Assembly (NCBI GenBank): GCA_004552195.1
Contig: SFPC01000017.1
Location: 1 to 26,103, forward strand
DNA from: Bacteroidales bacterium
GTDB lineage: Bacteria; Bacteroidota; Bacteroidia; Bacteroidales; Bacteroidaceae
DNA: 26,103 bases
Reading direction: 5' to 3'
Part shown: piece by piece, positions 6,380 through 13,177 of the stretch
Layout: each line of letters starts with the position of its first letter
How positions within the stretch are numbered: position 1 is the stretch's first letter
Notes under the pieces: generated by a model
Databases searched by the model: none
The model's input: only the letters and a program-made list of their open reading frames with translations
What the model was told of the DNA's origin: nothing
Program-made: the position numbers and the translations under genes

Positions 6380-8548
6380 TTATTTCAGATAATCGTCAAA
6401 GTAGCGGGTGATGCGTTCGTGGAGGTGGACCATGTCGTGGCCCATCATGTTGTGGCCGTCGCCGGGGTAGACAAAGTAGTCGGGCTGGGTGCCGGCATCC
6501 TCGCAGGCGCGGAGGAAGGAGAGGCTGTGCTGGAGCACGCAGGTGGGGTCGTTGTAGCCCACGATGATCTGCAGCCGGCCCTTGAGGTTCTTGGCTTTGG
6601 GAAGCAGGCTGCTCGAAGCGTAACCCTCGGGATTCTCCTGCGGCGTGTCCATGTAACGCTCGCCGTACATCACTTCGTAATACTTCCAGTCGATGACAGG
6701 ACCGCCGGCCACGCCTACCTTGAACACATCGGGATAGCTGCACATGAGGTTGGTGGTCATGAATCCGCCGAACGACCATCCGTGAACGCCGAGGCGGTCG
6801 GCATCGACATAGGGCAGGCTCCGGAGGAATTTCACCCCTTCCATCTGGTCGGCCATCTCGTTGTCGCCGAGGTGGCGGTGGGTCACACTCTCAAACTCGA
6901 AACCACGGTTCTCGGAACCCCGGTTGTCGACCACGAAGACCACGTAGCCGCGCTGCGCCATGTAGGTTTCCCAGGGCCGCGACAGGTAATTCCAGGACTC
7001 GTCGACGTTGTGGGCATGGGGACCGCCATAGACGTAGACCACGGCGGGATATTTCTTGGACGGGTCGAAACCGGCGGGTTTCACCAGTCGGTAGTAGAGG
7101 TCGGTCTTGCCGTCGGCAGCCTTGATGGTGCCGCTCTCCACGGGGGGCACGCCGTTGCCCTGATACGGACTGTCGGCGCGGTGAAGCTCGGTCTGTGCGG
7201 GCTTGGCGGTGGCCACGAGGTCGATGCGGCGGAAGGCATCGGGAGCGGACCAGCGGTCTACGAGGAACGCTCCGCTCTCGCTCAGACGGGCATAGTGTAC
7301 GCCCCGTCCGTTGTCGAGCAGGGTGCGACGGCCTGTCTGCACGTTGACGCTGTAATGGTTGTAGCGGATGGGCGAGGCCTCGTTGCTCTGGATGATAATG
7401 CTCTTGGTGCGCTGGTTGTAGCCCAACACGTCGAGCACCTCGAATGGGCCCTGCGTGAGCTGCTTGAGCTCGCGGCCTGTGGTGTCGAAGAGGTAGAGGT
7501 GGTTGTAGCCGTCGCGGCGGGTCTGGTAGATAAACTTCGTGTCGTCCCAGGGGAGGAAGCTGATGGGGTGCATCGGTTCCACGTAGCGGGCGTTGGTCTC
7601 GGTGTAGAGCACGCCCTTGCGCTGGCCGGTGGCGGCATCATAGGCCACGAGCTCGGCCTTGTCCTGCGTGCGGGGCAGCTCAATCATATAGACAGTGCTT
7701 TCGTCGGGACTCCAGGCTATGTTGGTGAAATAGCGGTCGGTGGGGTCGCCGGCCTGGAGGTAGACGGTACGCTCCGTGGCGGGGTTGTAGATGCCCACGG
7801 TCACCTTGTGGCTCGTCATGCCGGCCATGGGGTATTTCTCAGGGGCGAGCTGGGCCACGCGGTGGTCAATGTCGACGAGGGGATAGTCCGTCACCATGGT
7901 CTGGTCCATGCGGTAGAAGGCGAGCAGGCTGCCCTTGGGACTCCAGAAGAGACCCTGGCTGATGCCGAACTCGTCGCGGTGGACACTCATGCCGTACTGG
8001 AGTTCACGGCTGCCGTCTGTGCTGACCTGGAGGGTCTTGCCGTCGGCACGGGTCACGAAGAGGTTCCAGTCCTTGACGTAAGCAAGATGCCGGCTCTTGG
8101 TGTTGAAGGCCGAAACCTGGCTGTCAAAGTTGTCGGGCATGGTCCAGACCACTTGCTTCGTGGTCCAGTCATAGATGAAACGGCATTTGTGCGTGTTGAG
8201 CATGCACTGCGTGGCCTTGCCGTTGGGGAAGGAGGCATAGAGCAGGGAGTAACATTTGCCCCACTTGGCGGTGTCCACCGCCGCGTTGACCTCGTCGAGG
8301 GTGAAAAGGGTTTGGGGCGTTTTCACCTTTTTCCCTTTTTCGTCCATCAGGGTCTTGACCTCTTCCACGTCTATTTCGAGAAGGCGGTCGCCCCAGAAAT
8401 TGGTTTGAAGGCTCTTGGGTTGCAGTTGCCAGTAGTTCGTGCCGCCCCACATGAGGTCTTCGAGCGAATACTGCTTGGTTTGCTGTGCCATGGCGGGTAT
8501 GACGAGCAACAGCGCGAGCACCGTGCTCCAAAGGTATTTGGTTTTCAT
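6380..8548 (-). CDS. exported DPP4-family (S9B) prolyl serine peptidase
   Basis: This 722-residue protein has the usual length of bacterial dipeptidyl peptidase IV. Such enzymes act in the periplasm or on the surface, releasing short N-terminal peptides ending in proline or alanine. The start at 8548 is chosen because it gives the signal peptide MKTKYLWSTVLALLLVIPAMA; an earlier in-frame extension runs into rlmL and has no family resemblance. An eight-bladed propeller is expected over about residues 30-490, followed by an alpha/beta-hydrolase domain. The catalytic triad reads S592 (GWSFGG), D667 (GYNDPT) and H699 (GDGHNM), with spacings of 75 and 32 against 78 and 32 in human DPP4. The N-terminus-binding Glu-Glu of DPP4 appears as D192-E193 (VHRDEFG), so release of dipeptides versus tripeptides is uncertain. 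The gene begins 49 bp after rlmL and is probably co-transcribed with it. Confidence 0.9.
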   Translation of the reverse strand: MKTKYLWSTVLALLLVIPAMAQQTKQYSLEDLMWGGTNYWQLQPKSLQTNFWGDRLLEIDVEEVKTLMDEKGKKVKTPQTLFTLDEVNAAVDTAKWGKCYSLLYASFPNGKATQCMLNTHKCRFIYDWTTKQVVWTMPDNFDSQVSAFNTKSRHLAYVKDWNLFVTRADGKTLQVSTDGSRELQYGMSVHRDEFGISQGLFWSPKGSLLAFYRMDQTMVTDYPLVDIDHRVAQLAPEKYPMAGMTSHKVTVGIYNPATERTVYLQAGDPTDRYFTNIAWSPDESTVYMIELPRTQDKAELVAYDAATGQRKGVLYTETNARYVEPMHPISFLPWDDTKFIYQTRRDGYNHLYLFDTTGRELKQLTQGPFEVLDVLGYNQRTKSIIIQSNEASPIRYNHYSVNVQTGRRTLLDNGRGVHYARLSESGAFLVDRWSAPDAFRRIDLVATAKPAQTELHRADSPYQGNGVPPVESGTIKAADGKTDLYYRLVKPAGFDPSKKYPAVVYVYGGPHAHNVDESWNYLSRPWETYMAQRGYVVFVVDNRGSENRGFEFESVTHRHLGDNEMADQMEGVKFLRSLPYVDADRLGVHGWSFGGFMTTNLMCSYPDVFKVGVAGGPVIDWKYYEVMYGERYMDTPQENPEGYASSSLLPKAKNLKGRLQIIVGYNDPTCVLQHSLSFLRACEDAGTQPDYFVYPGDGHNMMGHDMVHLHERITRYFDDYLK

Positions 8549-8597
8549 TGAGGTAAAGTTGGGTTGTTTCAGCATAATGGTGATGATGGCCTCCGGC

Positions 8598-10097
8598 TTA
8601 ATCCTGGTCGCGGAAGGGCGGCCGGCGCGGTCCGCCTTTCCGTCCGTCGGGCTTGGAACCGAAGCCGCCGCGTCGTGAAGCGGGCTTGCCGGTTCCTCCC
8701 TTCCGGAAGTCGCCTTTCCGGAAGTCGCCCTTCTTGGCTGCAGGACGCGGCGGCCGGGGTGCGAAACGGCTATCCTGAAATTCGCGGTGCTTGCGGCGCA
8801 GCAGGAGGTATTCGGGATCGAGGTCTTCCTCATCGTGTCGCTCGCGGGGCGTTTCGGAAAGACGTTGTTTGAACTCTTCACGGTTGGCCTTGAAGCGGGT
8901 GCGGTCGCCCATGAGGCGGCGCTCTTCATCGGTCTTTACCTTGCCGCCCTCGGCACGGAAGTCACCCAAACGGCCCTCGAAGAGCTGGTACTTGCGGAAG
9001 TCGCAGTCGAGCTTGCCATTGAAGATCTGCACCTTGAAACTGGGGCGCAGGCCGATGTTTTCGAAGAGTTCCTGCTTGGAGGAGATGACCCACGCCTCGT
9101 TGCCCGAGAACTCGTGCTTGAGGGTCTTGCCTATGGTCTGGTAAAGATTGAGCAGGTCGGGGGGCGTGAGGCGTTCGCCGTAGGGAGGGTTGGTCACCAT
9201 GAGGGCTTTCTGCTCCGGACGGGTGAACTTGCGGAAATCCTGCTGCTGCACGCTGACGATGTCGTCGACTCCGGCACTGCGCACGTTTTTCTGTGCGGCT
9301 TCGACGGCGGGCACGTTGAGGTCGTAGCCGTAGATGCGATGGTGGAACTCGCGCTCCTGGGAGTCGTCCTCATAGATGGCTTGCAGGAGGTCGGGGTCGA
9401 AGTCTTTCCATTTCTCAAAACCGAACTCTTTGCGGAACACGCCGGGATAGATGTTGCGGGCCATGAGGGCGGCCTCGACCAGGAAGGTACCGGAACCGCA
9501 GAAGGGGTCGATGAAGTCGCAGTCGGCCTGCCAACCGGTGAGCTTGATGAGTCCGGCGGCCAGCACCTCGTTGATGGGTGCCTCAACGGTGGCTGTGCGG
9601 TAACCGCGCAGGTGGAGGCTCTCGCCGGAGCTGTCAAGCGAGAGGGTGCAGTCTTCTTCGGCAATGTGGATGTTGAGCTTGACGTCGGGGTTGGTGATGC
9701 GGATGTTGGGACGCTCGCCTGTGGTGTCGCGGAAGTAGTCGACGATGGCATCCTTCACCTTATAAGCCACGAACTTGGAGTGGCGGAACTCGGGAGAGAA
9801 GATGACGGTGTCGACGGCAAAGGTAGTGTCGACGCTGAGGTACTGGCTCCAGTCAATCTTGCGCACCGCATCGTACACCTCGTCGGCATCCTTGGCGCGG
9901 AAGTGCTTGATGGGTTTGAGGATGCGCACGGCGGTACGCAGACAGAAGTTGGCACGGTACATCATGGCCTTGTCACCGGTGAAGGATACCATGCGGCGAC
10001 CTATCTGCACGTTGTCGGCTCCCAGTTCGGTGATTTCCTGTGCCAACACCTCTTCTAAGCCCTGAAAGGTTTTGGCAATAAGTTCAAATTCTTGCAT
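8598..10097 (-). CDS. rlmL: THUMP-domain rRNA guanine-N2 methyltransferase, RlmL-like
   Basis: This 499-residue cytoplasmic enzyme should methylate the exocyclic N2 of a guanine in 23S rRNA (G2445 in E. coli). The start at 10097 gives MQEFELIAKTFQGLEEVLAQEI, the family's usual beginning; the frame extends 28 codons upstream but only into the leader. A THUMP RNA-binding domain (about 45-155) precedes a Rossmann methyltransferase with the SAM-binding motif DPFCGSGTF (D197) and the catalytic motif NPPY (N303-Y306), the form used for amino-group methylation. E. coli RlmL is fused to RlmK; here only the RlmL half is present. The last 50 residues are a basic, glycine- and arginine-rich tail with a KGDFR duplication, probably disordered and RNA-binding. 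A Bacteroidetes-type promoter lies about 156 bp upstream. The exact target base is inferred from the family. Confidence 0.88.
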   Translation of the reverse strand: MQEFELIAKTFQGLEEVLAQEITELGADNVQIGRRMVSFTGDKAMMYRANFCLRTAVRILKPIKHFRAKDADEVYDAVRKIDWSQYLSVDTTFAVDTVIFSPEFRHSKFVAYKVKDAIVDYFRDTTGERPNIRITNPDVKLNIHIAEEDCTLSLDSSGESLHLRGYRTATVEAPINEVLAAGLIKLTGWQADCDFIDPFCGSGTFLVEAALMARNIYPGVFRKEFGFEKWKDFDPDLLQAIYEDDSQEREFHHRIYGYDLNVPAVEAAQKNVRSAGVDDIVSVQQQDFRKFTRPEQKALMVTNPPYGERLTPPDLLNLYQTIGKTLKHEFSGNEAWVISSKQELFENIGLRPSFKVQIFNGKLDCDFRKYQLFEGRLGDFRAEGGKVKTDEERRLMGDRTRFKANREEFKQRLSETPRERHDEEDLDPEYLLLRRKHREFQDSRFAPRPPRPAAKKGDFRKGDFRKGGTGKPASRRGGFGSKPDGRKGGPRRPPFRDQD

Positions 10098-10252
10098 TTC
10101 CTGTAATGAGAAAGGAGGGTGAAAAAGTCCGTAAAGCACACGCTGCGGACCACTGTCGCACCTGAAAGAATCAACGCACAAGAGCGCGCGCCGAAAGGCT
10201 GTCGGTAACAGAATTTAAAGCCTACGGGAGGAGCGGTGCGGACATTGCGAAG

Positions 10253-10260
10253 CAAAAGTA
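10253..10260 (-). promoter_or_regulatory. Bacteroidetes -7 element for rlmL and the DPP4-family gene
   Basis: The minus strand reads TACTTTTG, an exact TAnnTTTG match and identical to the element before the GH95 gene. It lies in the 242-bp gap between the sulfatase stop and the rlmL start. Transcription would start near 10245, leaving a leader of about 150 nt. The rest of the gap holds a T-run just after the sulfatase stop (10316-10322 on the minus strand) without a convincing stem before it. Confidence 0.6.
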
Positions 10261-10339
10261 GAGATTATTTTTAAAATGGAGGGGTTTCAGGGGGATAAGG
10301 TCTTAACAAGGGTGAAAAAAATTAGGAACACGGATAACC

Positions 10340-11842
10340 TCACTCAGGCAACGTGACGGGGAATAGGGGACTGTCGGTGTGCTCGCGGCGGATGATTTCC
10401 TTCATCCGGCTCACTACCTCGGGATGGCGGGCGGAGAGGTCGTGGTCCTCATGGAGGTCGGTGGCGAGGTCGTAGAGGAGGCATTTGCCCTGCTTGACCA
10501 CGAGTTTCCAATTGCCCATGCGCACGGCCATCATGTCGGTTTCGGAGAACTCCCAGTAGAGGTATTCGTGCTCGGGCTGGCCGGAACGCCCCAAGAGGGT
10601 GGGCAGGAAGGAAAGACCGTCGAAGGGGTCGGCGACAAGGGCGGGGTTGCGGTAACGCTCTTCGTAACGGGAGATGCCGGCGAGGTCGCAGAAGGTGGGC
10701 ATGAGGTCGTAGAAGGCGAGCTGGTGGGGGTTGACGGTGCCGGCAGGGACGTGGCCGGGCCAACGGACGATGAAGGGGATGCGGATGCCGCCTTCATAGG
10801 TGCTGCGCTTGATGCCGCGCAACAGGCCGTCGCGGTTGAAATAGGAGGGGTCGGCACCGCCTTCCTCATGGGGGCCGTTGTCGGAGGTGAAGATGACGAC
10901 GGTGGTGGAGTCGAGCCCTTTTTCGCGCAGCTTGGCCATGATTTCGCCCACCTGGGCATCGAGGCGCGAGATCATGGCGGCAAATTCGGCATGGCCGCAG
11001 TCGGTGGGGTTGTAACGGGAACCTGCGTTGCCGGCATAGGTGCGCTCCTGGCAGAAACGGCCTTTGTAAGCCAAGAGGAGGGAGTCCTCGGGCTGCGCCA
11101 GCTCGGCATGTGGCAGGGTGTAGGTGAAGATGCCGAGGAAGGGACGGTCGGAGGTCTGGCGGTCGAGCCACTCCAACGCGCGGCGGTGGATGAGGTCGGC
11201 GGAGTACTGCGCTCGCTGTTTGTAGTCGGGGCCGAACATGGGATATTGGATGTTCTGTTCCAGCACCTCGCGCTGCACTCCGGCATCGCCCGCCGCACGG
11301 CTGTAGCTGTTGAGGAAATTGGGGAAATAGAGGTGGGCCTGGAACTGGCAGATATAGCCGTAGAACTCATCAATGCCGCGACGGTCGGGCGTGGAGGGGG
11401 AGCCTTCGTAGCCACCGGCCCATTTGCCAAACATACCGGTGGTGTAGCCGTTGTCGCGGAAGATTTCGGGCAGGATGACGTGGGCGGTGTCGTAAGGTTC
11501 CTGGCCCACGACGGCATAGTCGGTGTTGTCGCCATAGCGAACGCTGCCGCTCCAATATTCCTTGTTGGCCCTGACGTGGGTGTGACCGGTGTGCTGGCCT
11601 GTCATGAAGGTGGCACGCGACGGTGCCGACACGGGGCTGCCGGCATACGCCTGGGTGAAGCGCATCCCTTCGGAGGCGAGGCGGTCGATGTGGGGCGTGG
11701 CGATAAGCTGCTGGCCGTAGCAAGCGAGGTCGCCATAACCCATGTCGTCGCACATGATGTAAAGGATATTGGGCCGCGTTTGCGCCCCGGCGGCCAAAGC
11801 CGCGAAACCGGCACAGCCGCTAAAAAAAATTCGGTTGAGCAT
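10340..11842 (-). CDS. exported type I sulfatase, Ser-type
   Basis: This 500-residue protein is a formylglycine-dependent sulfatase (SulfAtlas S1 type) that should hydrolyse sulfate esters from glycans in the periplasm or outside the cell. A short signal-like N-terminus (about residues 1-20, ending AAGAQ) precedes the fold. Metal-binding D32 and D33 lie in CDDMGYGD. The nucleophile motif is S72-A-P-S-R76 inside GSPVSAPSRATFMTG, so the residue converted to formylglycine is serine; an anaerobic radical-SAM maturase (anSME) would be needed and is not encoded here. D321-N322 (TSDNGP) complete the calcium site. The gene starts 71 bp after the four-helix gene, with a CTATAG array filling that gap. 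Next to fucosidase and hexosaminidase genes, a sulfated host glycan is a reasonable substrate, but the sequence alone does not tell me the sugar or position. Confidence 0.92.
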   Translation of the reverse strand: MLNRIFFSGCAGFAALAAGAQTRPNILYIMCDDMGYGDLACYGQQLIATPHIDRLASEGMRFTQAYAGSPVSAPSRATFMTGQHTGHTHVRANKEYWSGSVRYGDNTDYAVVGQEPYDTAHVILPEIFRDNGYTTGMFGKWAGGYEGSPSTPDRRGIDEFYGYICQFQAHLYFPNFLNSYSRAAGDAGVQREVLEQNIQYPMFGPDYKQRAQYSADLIHRRALEWLDRQTSDRPFLGIFTYTLPHAELAQPEDSLLLAYKGRFCQERTYAGNAGSRYNPTDCGHAEFAAMISRLDAQVGEIMAKLREKGLDSTTVVIFTSDNGPHEEGGADPSYFNRDGLLRGIKRSTYEGGIRIPFIVRWPGHVPAGTVNPHQLAFYDLMPTFCDLAGISRYEERYRNPALVADPFDGLSFLPTLLGRSGQPEHEYLYWEFSETDMMAVRMGNWKLVVKQGKCLLYDLATDLHEDHDLSARHPEVVSRMKEIIRREHTDSPLFPVTLPE

Positions 11843-11864
11843 AGTGGTAAAGGATAAAGTAAAA

Positions 11865-11939
11865 GATAGGAAGCTATAGATAGCTATAGATAACTATAGA
11901 AATCTATAGAAATCTATAGCTCTCTATTGCAGCTATCAA
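11865..11939. repeat. CTATAG array 2: 6 clear and 2 decayed units at 10-bp period
   Basis: A gatag unit (ending 11869) is followed by perfect CTATAG hexamers at 11874-11879, 11884-11889, 11894-11899, 11904-11909 and 11914-11919, all in exact 10-bp steps. Two decayed units (ctattg at 11924, ctatca at 11934) keep the same phase inside the end of the four-helix coding region. That gene's TAG stop codon (11914-11916) is part of a CTATAG unit. The array lies 22 bp upstream of the sulfatase start. Confidence 0.88.
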
Positions 11940-12717
11940 GGTCCGCCTCGGGCGAGCCTGCGCCTTTGCGCCGCTCCAGCTGCGCTTGAAGTTCCTCAAT
12001 CTGCGCCTTCTGCCCGTTGTAGGCTTTCAGGGCGCGGGCACGGAGGTCATTGTAGCGGGCATCGGCGGCGGCAAGCGACTGCCGCAACGCCTGGCATTCC
12101 TGCCGCAGGGCTTCGTTCTCCAGCTGCAGCTGCCGGAACTCCTCGTCTTGTTGCTGTCGGTAGCCGGTACGCATTTTGTGCATACGCTCCTTCAGGCCGC
12201 CCTCGGTGATGAAATGCTGCTCCACCGACTTCAGGTAGCGATTGAGCATCGAGTCCATTTGGTAGCAGAGCGTGAGCCCCAGGTTAGACAGCTCCTCCTC
12301 GGTACAGCGGTTGGCAAAGTCGCGATAGTCCTCCCAGGAATTGCGTTTCCGGGTGAACTCCCGCAACTTGGCATAGCGTGGATGTTGCGCGTCCCACTGC
12401 TCCATGCCGCGTGCGGTGAGGTGGTCCTTGTAGTCCTCCCGCAGTTCGCTGATACTGGAGCGCGCCACGTTCAACAGCTTGAGCTCCATCTCGGTAGAGG
12501 TCTTGCCGTTCTCCGAACCCTCCACGATGTTCTGCTTTCCGGACCGTGCCGCCTGCACCATCTGGTCCACGGTGCGGTCGCCGTGGAGCGGCAGGAAGCG
12601 GCGGCAGAACACCACGGTGAGCTGGTAAAGCGTGTCGGACTTGCGGTAAAGGTGCAAATCCTGCCAGCGGCAGCCGGTGCGCATCACGTGCAAAGACTCC
12701 ACATTCTTTTCTGTCAT
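11914..12717 (-). CDS. four-helix-bundle suffix-domain protein with C-terminal coiled coil
   Basis: This 267-residue cytoplasmic protein has no signal peptide. Residues about 25-110 (QLTVVFCRRFLPL, VDQMVQAARSGKQNIVEGSE, ELKLLNVARSSISELREDY) match the 23S rRNA intervening-sequence/four-helix-bundle family, in the form annotated as a 'four helix bundle suffix domain'. Residues about 185-255 form a charged, Leu- and Gln-rich coiled coil (LENEALRQECQALRQSL, IEELQAQLERRK). No enzyme motif is visible. The family's molecular role is not established; relatives form ring-like oligomers with basic surfaces, and nucleic-acid binding is only suspected. The gene has CTATAG arrays on both sides: one immediately upstream of its likely -7 element and one overlapping its stop. 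The last codons (LDSCNREL) are partly made of decayed array units, suggesting that the array grew into the gene or that the gene end was rewritten. It may be co-transcribed with the sulfatase. Confidence 0.8.
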   Translation of the reverse strand: MTEKNVESLHVMRTGCRWQDLHLYRKSDTLYQLTVVFCRRFLPLHGDRTVDQMVQAARSGKQNIVEGSENGKTSTEMELKLLNVARSSISELREDYKDHLTARGMEQWDAQHPRYAKLREFTRKRNSWEDYRDFANRCTEEELSNLGLTLCYQMDSMLNRYLKSVEQHFITEGGLKERMHKMRTGYRQQQDEEFRQLQLENEALRQECQALRQSLAAADARYNDLRARALKAYNGQKAQIEELQAQLERRKGAGSPEADLDSCNREL

Positions 12718-12749
12718 AGGCTGTCCTTCAGGATTTAAGGGTTTGGCAG

Positions 12750-12757
12750 CAAATTTA
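12750..12757 (-). promoter_or_regulatory. Bacteroidetes -7 element for the four-helix gene
   Basis: The minus strand reads TAAATTTG, an exact TAnnTTTG match, about 33 bp upstream of the start codon at 12717. The -33 position falls at the proximal end of CTATAG array 3 (nearest unit 12769-12774), so the array sits where an activator or alternative upstream element would act. Confidence 0.5.
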
Positions 12758-12768
12758 GCGCAATCAGG

Positions 12769-12883
12769 CTATAGCTTTTATAGAAGGGGATAGATTTTTA
12801 TAGGCTTTTATAGAATTCTATAGATTTCTATAGTTTTCTATAGCTTTCTATAGCAATCTATAGTTATCTATAGTTTTCTATAG
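12769..12883. repeat. CTATAG array 3: 12 units at 10-bp period
   Basis: Hexamers end at 12774, 12783, 12793, 12803, 12813, 12823, 12833, 12843, 12853, 12863, 12873 and 12883. All steps are 10 bp except the second unit, at 9. Eight are perfect CTATAG; the others are ttatag or gatag. Spacers are mainly ATTT, GTTTT-like or CTTT. The array lies between a terminator (12895-12941) and the four-helix promoter, so it is probably not transcribed, which favours a DNA-level role. The 12718-12984 gap holds no gene. Confidence 0.9.
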
Positions 12884-12894
12884 CCCTTCAAAAG

Positions 12895-12941
12895 AAGCGG
12901 CGCGAAAGGCCGCCCGGCGGGGGGGGCACTTCGCGCCGCTT
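12895..12941 (-). terminator. intrinsic terminator after the GH20/small-protein transcript
   Basis: Perfect 12-bp arms, aagcggcgcgaa (12895-12906) and ttcgcgccgctt (12930-12941), enclose a 23-nt G/C-rich loop. On the minus strand the stem is followed by cttttgaa, a short T-run. It lies 43 bp beyond the small-protein stop and before CTATAG array 3. The stem is strong and the T-run is modest. Confidence 0.7.
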
Positions 12942-12984
12942 GCTTGCTATACGCCCGCATCAGGGCGGGTGGGATTTCCGAAAG

Positions 12985-13152
12985 CTATTCCTCTTCTTCG
13001 TCCCATTCGGTCCAGTTGGAAGGCTGTTCGCACAGGTTGCTGTCGAAACTGTCCGTAGTTCCGCCGATGGGGATGCGGGAGGTCTCCATCAGGTGCGCTT
13101 CAGGCCGGAACTGGATGGCCGAAGAGTGCGGTTGTTGATATACTTTTCTCAT
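12985..13152 (-). CDS. small acidic-tailed protein, 55 residues, unknown function
   Basis: The start at 13152 gives MRKVYQQPHSSAIQFRPEAH, chosen because small Bacteroidales proteins commonly start M-K/R-K-x-Y-x-x-P followed by a stretch ending LM-x-T/S. Here LMETS is followed by a glycine/threonine/aspartate-rich middle and the acidic end NWTEWDEEEE. The frame is open 16 codons further upstream but overlaps the GH20 stop region. It begins 25 bp after the GH20 stop on the same strand and ends 43 bp before a terminator, so it is the last cistron of the GH20 transcript. There is no signal peptide, membrane segment or known domain. Such proteins are usually annotated as hypothetical; I infer that it is real from position and pattern only. 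Confidence 0.62.
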   Translation of the reverse strand: MRKVYQQPHSSAIQFRPEAHLMETSRIPIGGTTDSFDSNLCEQPSNWTEWDEEEE

Positions 13153-13177
13153 AAGCTGAAATTCCGGGCGAAAAAGA

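Noticed and set aside
6220..6411. 63-codon plus-strand frame between the DPP4-family gene and the repeats
   Set aside because: It runs through the 59-nt palindrome and into the complement of the DPP4-family stop, and its product shows no pattern.
6296..8551. 751-codon open frame on the plus strand
   Set aside because: It is antisense to the DPP4-family gene, whose catalytic triad is intact; the plus-strand product shows no recognisable motif.
11800..11842. lipoprotein signal in the sulfatase (FFSGC)
   Set aside because: The cysteine is at residue 10, too early for a lipobox after a full hydrophobic segment; a plain signal peptide ending near AAGAQ fits better.
10379..11857. 492-codon plus-strand frame
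   Set aside because: It mirrors the sulfatase gene almost exactly and has the V/G/H-rich composition of an antisense shadow.
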